DNA from: Terriglobales bacterium
Lineage (GTDB): Bacteria; Acidobacteriota; Terriglobia; Terriglobales; Acidobacteriaceae
Assembly: GCA_025462725.1 (NCBI GenBank)
Contig: JAOAPE010000013.1
Coordinates: forward strand, 40,100 to 104,099
DNA length: 64,000 nt
Reading direction: 5' to 3'
The notes under the pieces: generated by a model
Databases searched by the model: none
Told to the model about the DNA's origin: nothing
The model's input: the letters and a program-made list of their open reading frames with translations, nothing else
Shown here: positions 42,615 to 49,341 of the stretch, in pieces
Layout of the letters: each line of letters begins with the position of its first letter
How positions within the stretch are numbered: position 1 is the first letter of the stretch
Translations under genes and position numbers: made by a program

Positions 42615-43143
42615 TGAACTTCTTTAGTTCATCTCCGGCGTCGTATAGGTGCAAAGCACCGTGCAGGAAGAAAACATCCTGCCGGTCAGTTTTCTCCACA
42701 TCCCACGAAACGTAATCCGCCGCACGGTCATCGGGAGTTCTAAATCGTTCATCGCCCAATCGCAACGGTTGCTCTGATTCTGTTTGCATAATTGTCCAGT
42801 ACAGCAGCAGGTCATAGTTGAGCGTGTACACGGAATCGAAGTTATCCAAGAACCGACGACAGGCTCTGTATCGCTCAGGTGCGATGTCAGCGGGGCGTTC
42901 AGGGTGATTCTGGGCGATAGCTGCCGCCAAAACACTTCTGAGCGCGTCCGCGTCTGATTGAAACCGTGCGGCAAGCTGGGGATTCGTGGGCAAGTACAGT
43001 TCAGTCAGCAAAGCCGACTTGCGGAGCGCCATCGTAGGCAAAGATGTCATCGCGGCAAGCTCGGCTAAACCGTTTTCAAGAAAAACGTGTTTTTTCTTGC
43101 CTTCGGCGGCTCGGTTTAAAGCTTCTTCAAAGCTAATAAGCAC
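42610..43143 (-). pseudogene. Truncated DUF4917 gene fragment
   Basis: A 177-residue frame resembling DUF4917 proteins: an opening LISFEEAL, then KKHVFLENG, a HPERPADI turn, VYTLNYDLLLYWTIM near residue 112 and FFLHGALHLYDAG near 157. Family members are about 330 residues; here the C-terminal half is missing, cut at KKFT followed by TGA, where members have Trp. The region after residue 25 also appears shortened, because the expected N-terminal middle block is absent. Role of the family is unknown, often placed near defence-type genes. It is probably not functional. Confidence 0.6.
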
Positions 43144-43277
43144 AGGGTGCAGTAGCCATCCACTCTCTCGGACAGTTTAGAGACTTACCTGTGACTTCAA
43201 CGGCGAGGTGTGGCACAGGATTGGGCGCAATGATACCGAACGGCTCACCATAGCAAAAGCTAAGTTGTTGAAAAAAT

Positions 43278-43354
43278 TGGTGGCGGTGTGTGGACTCGAA
43301 CCACAGACCTACGGATTATGAGACCGTCGCTCTAACCACCTGAGCTACACCGCC
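43278..43354 (-). tRNA. tRNA-Met (anticodon CAT)
   Basis: A complete cloverleaf on the minus strand, 77 nt with encoded CCA. The acceptor stem is GGCGGTG/CACCGCC, the D arm GCTC-GAGC, and the anticodon loop CTCATAA, giving CAT. The T arm has GTTCGAGTC. The base closest to the loop in the anticodon stem is a T-T mismatch. The elongator-like sequence resembles tRNA-Met, but a lysidine-modified tRNA-Ile with CAT cannot be excluded. Confidence 0.93.
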
Positions 43355-43437
43355 GATTGAAGAAGGGAAACCGCGAGAGGACAGCAGATTCGATTCTAAA
43401 AGGCAGTGTTCGGCACTGTCAAACGCTGGGGAAATCC

Positions 43438-44034
43438 TCAAGCCGCCCTGCGAACTTCTCCTTGCGGTATTGCTCCAGCCGCAAGCTCTCTCATTGCAAA
43501 TGATGCCATCACATAAGACCAGCCACGCAAAATCATTGTGACACCCAAGGCGAGTCCCAGAAACCACAGTGCTGATGTGGGCCAGCCAATTAAGAGCATG
43601 ATGCCGAGGGCCAGTGTTATCGCGCCGTCGAAGGCCACCCATCCCCAGTTGCGATAGCGAATCCTGGCAGCCGATATGAGACGGAAGAGCCCGATCACAG
43701 TGAAGAATGACGCGAACAGCAATGTCCATGCCAGTGCGCCGGCAAGTGGGTGGAAGACGACGATTAGGCCGATAGCAATCCCCAGCACTCCACCTATTAG
43801 GTGTAGAAAGAAACCGCCCCACCGGTGGACGCGGAACGCGTGCACCGTTTCTACGATTCCGCTGAGTACCATCAACCAGCCCAGGACCATCACCGTTGCG
43901 ACGGTCGCGGCGGGCACGAAGAACAACGCTACTGTTCCTAGGAAAATTAATGCCACGCCCAGAGCAAGGAACCACCCCCACTGGTGTCGAAGCTCTTCGA
44001 GGTTACAAAACGGTGTTGCTAGTGTGCTGGCCAT
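43438..44034 (-). CDS. HdeD family membrane protein (DUF308)
   Basis: A 198-residue protein with six hydrophobic helices in three DUF308 pairs, as in HdeD-type acid-resistance proteins. Visible repeats are GVALIFLGTVALFFVPAAT, GGVLGIAIGLIVVFHPLAGA and GAITLALGIMLLIGWP. Molecular role is not established. It is preceded by the DsbA-like gene 12 bases upstream, so the peroxiredoxin, DsbA and HdeD genes may form one stress-related unit. Confidence 0.9.
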   Translation of the reverse strand: MASTLATPFCNLEELRHQWGWFLALGVALIFLGTVALFFVPAATVATVMVLGWLMVLSGIVETVHAFRVHRWGGFFLHLIGGVLGIAIGLIVVFHPLAGALAWTLLFASFFTVIGLFRLISAARIRYRNWGWVAFDGAITLALGIMLLIGWPTSALWFLGLALGVTMILRGWSYVMASFAMRELAAGAIPQGEVRRAA

Positions 44035-44046
44035 ATGTTCCTTTCA

Positions 44047-44592
44047 TTACGCTGCTCTTCGTGATGCCAACTCCAATTGGTTCTCGATCGCTTCGCTGAG
44101 GTCCGTGAACGCATAACTGCCGTTATGGCGCTCTCCGTTAATGAAGAATGAGGGTGTGCCATTTACGCCGCTCCGAACGCCGCTCAAGAAATCCTGACGC
44201 ACTCGGCGGGAAAACTCTCCTGACCTAAGCGCTTGCTGAAGGCGTTCTACTGACAGGCCGAGACTTTCAGCAGCGGAGAACAAAAATGGAATCGACAACC
44301 GGTCTTGATTCTCGAAGATGAGGTTGTGCATCTCCCAGAACCTGTCGTAGGAGTCGGCGAACTCGGCAGTTTCCGCGGCTGCTTCCGCGTGGGGGTGAAT
44401 CTGTGTGAGCGGGAAGTGACGGAAGATGTAACGGACATCGTCAGGGTACCGTTGCAGCAACGCTTTCACAACCGGGTGCGCGGCTCCGCAATGGGGACAT
44501 TCGTAGTCACCATATTCAAGCAGTGTTATAGGGGCATCTTCATCGCCCAGTATGTGGTCTCTCGAGCTGACTGGCATTTTCAAGGTTGTCAT
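44047..44592 (-). CDS. DsbA-like thioredoxin-fold protein
   Basis: A 181-residue protein with the active site ECPHCGAAH (CPHC) near residue 32 and a cis-Pro loop in NGTPSFFINGE near 148. No signal peptide is visible, so a cytoplasmic role is likely, as for FrnE-like or Na+/H+ antiporter-associated DsbA proteins. It starts inside the end of the peroxiredoxin gene (53-base overlap), with AAGGA as ribosome site, so translation is probably coupled. It may reduce or recycle the peroxiredoxin, which is an inference from position. Confidence 0.9.
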   Translation of the reverse strand: MTTLKMPVSSRDHILGDEDAPITLLEYGDYECPHCGAAHPVVKALLQRYPDDVRYIFRHFPLTQIHPHAEAAAETAEFADSYDRFWEMHNLIFENQDRLSIPFLFSAAESLGLSVERLQQALRSGEFSRRVRQDFLSGVRSGVNGTPSFFINGERHNGSYAFTDLSEAIENQLELASRRAA

Positions 44593-45073
44593 GGGTATTT
44601 CCTTTTTTCTTTTTGCTCAAGTCTTCAAGTGCTTCCAAAATTCCCTCCGCCCCGGGGTTGACGGCGATGGGAGAGCAATAACTCCAAAAAATCTTCCCTT
44701 CTTCGTCGATGACAAACAACGCGCGTTCACACACGCCTTCTTTGGATCGATAAGCCCCGTATTTTTTCGCCACTTCGCCTTTGGGTTCAAAATCCGCAAG
44801 TAACGGAAAATGTATGTGGTTGTGCTTGGCATAGGCAGCATGACACCAAGCACCATCCACGGAGATTCCAGCGATCTCGGCGCCATGCCTCTGAAATTCC
44901 GGTAGAACTTCGTTATAGAGTGCCATTTGATCGCCGCAAACGGGACTCCAGTCAGCCGGATAGAATGCCAAGACGATTGACCGTCCCAGCAATTCCTTTA
45001 GCGATAGATTTTGGTCGGGTGTGACGCGCAACGTGAAATCTGGCGCGGTAGTTCCGGGAGAGAGTACAGCCAT
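44540..45073 (-). CDS. Peroxiredoxin (AhpC/TSA type)
   Basis: A 177-residue thiol peroxidase. The start at 45073 follows GGAGG. The catalytic Cys lies in YPADWSPVCGDQ near residue 47, where the usual Thr is Ser, and a second Cys in GAWCHAAYAKHNH near 81 could resolve it. GVCERALFVIDEEGKI near 120 is the dimer-contact Arg strand. The C-terminal 24 residues (from KKKKGN) lie in the overlap with the DsbA-like gene and are not part of the fold. It reduces peroxides in the cytoplasm. Confidence 0.93.
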   Translation of the reverse strand: MAVLSPGTTAPDFTLRVTPDQNLSLKELLGRSIVLAFYPADWSPVCGDQMALYNEVLPEFQRHGAEIAGISVDGAWCHAAYAKHNHIHFPLLADFEPKGEVAKKYGAYRSKEGVCERALFVIDEEGKIFWSYCSPIAVNPGAEGILEALEDLSKKKKGNTHDNLENASQLERPHTGR

Positions 45074-45212
45074 TGTGCCTCCATTTTGGGATGTCATCGA
45101 GTGAGATTCATTGCGCGCCCCGGCAGTTTCCCAGAATGGAACTCTCAACAATTGGGCGAAGCTTCACACATTTCGAGAGGCTCCGCCCGATAGGCGAGTC
45201 GCACTACAATTT

Positions 45213-45701
45213 CTATTTCGGATTCTTGCTCCGGTTTTGCTTGTCGATACGGTTCTGAATGTCCGGCGGACAACTTTGCGCGACGACATCCACCTTCGTG
45301 ACCAACAGTTCCGGTTCATTGCTGCTGGAAGAACCGCTTGTGCCAGTGGAGCTAGATTGGGTTCCGGACATCCCACCACTCGTCGACGACTGTGTGTTGG
45401 TGGAGGAAGTTCCGGTCGCCCGTACATGCTGACCAACATTGGCGCTGAGATCCTGGCCACTGGAACTTACTCTCATCTGGTCACCAGTCGCGGGCTGAAT
45501 GTAGTAGGCGGTTTCACGCTTCACCACGCAACCTTCTACGGTTTGTGAATTCTGGTCTTGGGAGCTTGCACTGGAACTCTGCCCGGTTTGTGCTGAGTCA
45601 TTGGCGCTCTTCGATTGAACCTTGCTGCACCCGCTCGCGACGGTCACGAACGATGCGACAGTTAGGATCAGGGCTATGGAATTGCCTGCGTATTTGCGCA
45701 T
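45213..45701 (-). CDS. Unknown Ser/Thr-rich lipoprotein (162 aa)
   Basis: A signal peptide with lipobox VASGC near residue 25 marks an outer-envelope lipoprotein. The centre (about 30-50 and 100-130) is Ser/Thr/Gln/Gly low-complexity, and a small domain, TVEGCVVKRETAYYIQPATGDQMRV, sits between. The final LLVTKVDVVAQSCPPDI continues that fold. Similar small lipoproteins with a short beta domain occur in acidobacterial envelopes. Function unknown. Confidence 0.7.
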   Translation of the reverse strand: MRKYAGNSIALILTVASFVTVASGCSKVQSKSANDSAQTGQSSSASSQDQNSQTVEGCVVKRETAYYIQPATGDQMRVSSSGQDLSANVGQHVRATGTSSTNTQSSTSGGMSGTQSSSTGTSGSSSSNEPELLVTKVDVVAQSCPPDIQNRIDKQNRSKNPK

Positions 45702-45834
45702 GATTTTGTCCTTTCAGATTTTCGGTAGAGTCATTCTCGGCGGAATCCAGTCAAGCCGTATGACCTAAACGGCGACGTCACGCGACAAGAGCCGACAGGC
45801 TCGTAAAGGTGCCCAGAGTGACCAAGCGTGTGAA

Positions 45835-46050
45835 TCAGGCCGCGTGTTGTTGAGTATCCTTCCAGCGTTGCTGAAGTTTGATCTCATCTGCACAGCAGCA
45901 AGTCACATCGGAGTAGAGCAACAGAAGAGGTTTTTCACGGCCCATCGCCAGCTTAGTGGCGATCTCTTCTGCTTCCTCTGAGCTCTCCGCCCAGACTTCG
46001 TAGACTGCTTGTGTCACTTGCTCAAGAGCAACTTCGAAATGGCGACTCAT
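45835..46050 (-). CDS. Unknown small protein (71 aa)
   Basis: A 71-residue soluble protein with a betabetaalpha-like start (FEVALEQVTQAVYEVWAESSEEAEEIATKLA) and a Cys-rich patch TCCCAD near residue 52. I know no family; the opening resembles DUF-type domains with the xxYxVxAxSxEEA motif found in small toxin-neutralising or regulatory proteins. The ATG is 30 bases from the end of the next gene upstream, so co-transcription with the regulator genes is possible. Confidence 0.6.
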   Translation of the reverse strand: MSRHFEVALEQVTQAVYEVWAESSEEAEEIATKLAMGREKPLLLLYSDVTCCCADEIKLQQRWKDTQQHAA

Positions 46051-46079
46051 AAATCCTTCGATTGAAAATGGATTCGGTC

Positions 46080-46721
46080 CTAGCGTTTTGTTCTTGTGCT
46101 CGGGTGAGTGTGGGAAGAAATGCCGGGACCGTTTGTGGAAACGCTTACAGTCCTTTGTTGCCGCGGAATATATTGATTAATGGCGGAAAGGAGACCGGCA
46201 TTTCCCGCGTCATCTTCGACGATTTGTTGTACCAGCAGAGAAACGGAATGTGGCGGCTCTTCTCTGCCTGAGAGCATGATGATGGGGATTTTCGGATTTC
46301 GTCTCCTCAGCATTCTTGCTAATACTTCATTCTCCGTTGACTGCAAGGCCATGCTAAGTATTACCAAGTCCACCCAACTGCGCTCAAACAGTTGGATCGC
46401 CCGAGCGCTCTCCGTTGCCACGAGAACTTTGAAGCCCTGATTCTCAAAAAACGACTTGCGGCTCTCCAGAGATTCGACATTTTCATCAATGCAAAGAAGC
46501 GTTACGGAGCTTGCGAGCGAAGGAAGGGAGTGGACCAGAGGGGTTTTCTCGATCCAGTGCTGGATCTCTGCAGGAAGGGCGATCACAGAACTACGGAGCC
46601 GCCCAGCCGGACGATGCACGGGGAAGCCCCATTCTCTCTCCCATCGCTGGATCGTGCGCTCGCTACGTCCAACAAATTGTGCTACTTCTTTCCATGAATT
46701 GAGGAATTCTTTGTCTGCCAT
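46080..46721 (-). CDS. HTH plus pseudo-receiver regulator (HTH first)
   Basis: A 213-residue protein. Residues 8-58 form a helix-turn-helix of the type SWKEVAQFVGRSERTIQRWE with GFPVHRP following, like the MerR/excisionase-like domain in many acidobacterial regulators. Residues 70-150 form a receiver-like domain (SSVTLLCIDENVESLESRKS, VDLVILSMAL, PIIMLSG). The position of the phosphorylatable Asp is Ser (VILS), so the domain is unlikely to be a normal phospho-acceptor. The tail is basic. The next gene upstream has the same two domains in the other order. Confidence 0.75.
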   Translation of the reverse strand: MADKEFLNSWKEVAQFVGRSERTIQRWEREWGFPVHRPAGRLRSSVIALPAEIQHWIEKTPLVHSLPSLASSVTLLCIDENVESLESRKSFFENQGFKVLVATESARAIQLFERSWVDLVILSMALQSTENEVLARMLRRRNPKIPIIMLSGREEPPHSVSLLVQQIVEDDAGNAGLLSAINQYIPRQQRTVSVSTNGPGISSHTHPSTRTKR

Positions 46722-46964
46722 ATCGTTCTCCGGGTGACGCGCATTTCCGGGATCGAACTCATTTGGAACGGTCGTCGAACTGGGTCATGTTTCAGTGAGG
46801 CGAATGGAATAAAGGGCGTATTTCTGAAAAGCTTGCTTCGACGGTTGGATGGCGTCGAGACCGAGAAGGAATACATACCAGCGATACGCCATCAGACGCC
46901 AGAGATGCGTTTGCGTTTCGCTAGAAATACGCTGATCTGGTCTCTGGAAATGACTGCGGGGATG

Positions 46965-47579
46965 TCATGCCGCTTTTCGAGGATGAGAAGGTTCGCTGAT
47001 TCCTGCGGACATTCTGTTCTGCGCGATTCTGTCCCTTGTGCCGGATCTGCGCATCCAGTCGTCGATTTCCGGTATTAATGCAAATACCGCGCTGCGGTCG
47101 TGTTTTGAAGGCCGGTGGATGGGCAGTCCGAAATCCTTTTCCCATCGTTGCAGCGTTCGGATGCCCCTGTTCATATATGCGGAAATCTCTTTCCATGATT
47201 GCAATGAGCCTGGCACAGGAACGCGGACCCGAAACACAGCCTGCAAGTCAGAGATCATCTCTCGTGTATGCGAATTGTTTTGCAGATGACGGGGGCGCCA
47301 CACAGGTACAAGCGGTTCCTCTTGCTTTGTGGCTTGCGCAGTGAATATCAGGACTGGTGAATCCCCAAACCTTGAGATCATTTGCGTCAACTGCCGTTTC
47401 GATAACGACTCGGTCACCTCGTCGCAGAGGATCACTGCGTCAAATCGCGCCGAGTGGAAAATCGGATCCGCATAAGAAGCGTGCGAAACATTGACCACCG
47501 AGAATCCACGGGAAATCAGATTGTGGCTGTGGATGACTGTTAATGCTGGGTCGATGCCGATGAAAAGAATCGAATACAC
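46965..47579 (-). CDS. Pseudo-receiver plus HTH regulator (receiver first)
   Basis: A 204-residue protein with a receiver-like domain at about 1-100 (YSILFIGIDPALTVI, FDAVILCDEV, SPVLIFT) and a C-terminal HTH at about 125-182 (SWKEISAYMNRGIRTLQRWE, FGLPIHRP). The expected phospho-Asp is Cys (VILC), followed by Asp. The HTH is clearly homologous to that of the downstream gene at 46080, but the domain order is reversed. Both genes are on the minus strand, 243 bases apart. Target sites are unknown. Confidence 0.75.
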   Translation of the reverse strand: MYSILFIGIDPALTVIHSHNLISRGFSVVNVSHASYADPIFHSARFDAVILCDEVTESLSKRQLTQMISRFGDSPVLIFTAQATKQEEPLVPVWRPRHLQNNSHTREMISDLQAVFRVRVPVPGSLQSWKEISAYMNRGIRTLQRWEKDFGLPIHRPSKHDRSAVFALIPEIDDWMRRSGTRDRIAQNRMSAGISEPSHPRKAA

Positions 47580-47994
47580 GCTGGCCTGCTTTCTTTCTAG
47601 GCTCGGCGATTTCCCCGGGTGCCGAATCTTTCAGTAGACGAATCACAAATGCGAACTGACACAGTTTTAGGATGACATACCTGCATTCGCAGTAAAGCGC
47701 CAATAGGCGACACACCTTCGGCGTACACCAAGTTAGAGATTGAAGGACATACGCCATGGATGCCGGGCGATAAGCCACACTGCAGATACTATCGCGCTCG
47801 TATCCAACACTGCGCGGGTCAACCGGACGCAGGACTCGGCGAAAGCATCGTTAAATAATTTCACCTTTCTTGCGTCTATTTAGCTTCAACAAACGTCTTT
47901 TACTTTGCCTCCGTGTTTCCACAGTTAGTCGGTATTGAAACTCCATAGTTGGTACTTGAAAGTATTTGTATTCATCGAAAGGGCTTTTTAGAAG
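47580..47994. other. Regulatory region between the regulators and the exported-protein operon
   Basis: No gene can be supported. Near its right end two similar 15-16-base units, TAGTCGGTATTGAAA and TAGTTGGTACTTGAAA, begin 20 bases apart (47926 and 47946), just upstream of the gene at 47995. This spacing of two helical turns suits a dimeric activator or repressor. The rest of the gap, with scattered A/T-rich stretches, shows nothing I can name. Confidence 0.45.
47926..47961 (+). repeat. Tandem direct repeat, 20-bp period, possible operator
   Basis: Units TAGTCGGTATTGAAA (47926-47940) and TAGTTGGTACTTGAAA (47946-47961) are near-identical, with one base inserted. They lie about 34-70 bases before the ATG at 47995. 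TTGAAA in each could also serve as a -35-like element. Confidence 0.4.
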
Positions 47995-49281
47995 ATGAGG
48001 GCTTCACAAACAATAGTTAGAGCGGTTTCTACCGCGATTGCAGCGGTTTTCTTGCTTAACTCGTCTGTCGCGGGAGCATTGGTGCAGGACTCTCCAAAGT
48101 CGGCAGCGAGTCGCCCCGTTGGAAGCGTAAAGGCGATCTCAGGCAACAGCATCACTCTGACCACTGACGCTGGTCCCGACGTCAACGTACAGGTACAGGA
48201 TTCAGCGCGCATCGTGCGGATAGCTCCCGGCGAAAAAGACCTTACAAATGCCGTGTCCATCCCACTCTCAGAGATTCAAGCCGGCGATAGGATCGTGGTT
48301 CGCGGATCTCAATCAACTGATGGCAAGTCAGTACTCGCTGTTTCTGTGATTGCAATCAAGAAGACTGACGTCGCCCAGAAGAAACAACAGGATCTGCAGG
48401 ATTGGCAAAAGCGCGGCAGCGGTGGCTTGGTGAAATCGGTTGACCCGGCGGGCGGCTCCGTTGTGATCTCTGTTTCGGGTGGAATAGGTCCCAGCAAGGA
48501 CCTCACGATTCATACGTCAAAGGCCACCGCCATCCGGCGATACTCTCCTGATTCTGTGAAATACGACGACGCAACCTTGGGTTCACTCGACCAGATCAAG
48601 TCAGGCGATCAACTCCGCGTGCGCGGCACGAAAAACCCTGATGGGACTGAGATGGCGGCGGAGGAGATCGTTTCCGGCGCATTCCGAAATGTTGCCGGGC
48701 TGATCACTGCGATCGACACCGAGAAAAAAACCATAACCGTGAATGATCTCTCTACTAAGAAGCCAATCACGATCCGCATCGCAGATGATTCCCAGATGCA
48801 TAAGCTTCCGCAAATGGCGGCAATGATGATGGCCGCACGCTTAAAGGGCATTCCGCTCCCCGGCGGCATGGGTGGAGGCGGCGCACAAAGCAATGCCGGT
48901 GCAGGCGCAAATGGCAGCGGTTCGCAACGGGCCACAGGAGGCGAGCAACGGCCAGAAGGACAAGGACGAGGCCAATCCGGCGGTCAGGGAGGCCAAGGCG
49001 GCCCCGGTGGAAGACAGGGTGGTCCCGGCGGTGGAGGCGACATGCAGCAGATGTTGAATCGAATGCCTGCCATGCAATTCACTGATTTCGTAAAGGGCGA
49101 CGCTGTAATGCTCGTTGCAACGGAAGGTTCAGCCACATCCTCTTCTACGGCGATCACGTTGCTAGGCGGAGTCGAGCCGATCTTGACTGCATCACCCACA
49201 GGAGCTGGCACTGCTTCACTGCTATCGCCATGGAACCTGGGCGGCGGTGCAGGTGGCGATGCTGCCGCAGTTCCGCAGTAA
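47995..49281 (+). CDS. Exported protein with beta-domain repeats and Gly-rich linker (428 aa)
   Basis: A signal peptide (AIAAVFLLNSSVAGALV) precedes three or four related beta-domains of about 60-70 residues resembling DUF5666: GSVKAISGNSITLTTDAG with GDRIVVRG, then GLVKSVDPAGGSVVIS with GDQLRVRG, then GLITAIDTEKKTITV. After about residue 290 comes a Gly/Gln-rich linker (GGQGGQGGPGGRQGGPGGGG), then a further small domain (FVKGDAVMLVATEG). It is followed after 60 bases by the TonB-type receptor gene and probably works at the same surface. Function unknown. Confidence 0.75.
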   Translation: MRASQTIVRAVSTAIAAVFLLNSSVAGALVQDSPKSAASRPVGSVKAISGNSITLTTDAGPDVNVQVQDSARIVRIAPGEKDLTNAVSIPLSEIQAGDRIVVRGSQSTDGKSVLAVSVIAIKKTDVAQKKQQDLQDWQKRGSGGLVKSVDPAGGSVVISVSGGIGPSKDLTIHTSKATAIRRYSPDSVKYDDATLGSLDQIKSGDQLRVRGTKNPDGTEMAAEEIVSGAFRNVAGLITAIDTEKKTITVNDLSTKKPITIRIADDSQMHKLPQMAAMMMAARLKGIPLPGGMGGGGAQSNAGAGANGSGSQRATGGEQRPEGQGRGQSGGQGGQGGPGGRQGGPGGGGDMQQMLNRMPAMQFTDFVKGDAVMLVATEGSATSSSTAITLLGGVEPILTASPTGAGTASLLSPWNLGGGAGGDAAAVPQ

Positions 49282-49341
49282 CACTTAGTGCAGTCCCAAC
49301 AAAATCTTAGTACTCATGTTTTTATTCCTTTTGGAGATTGA

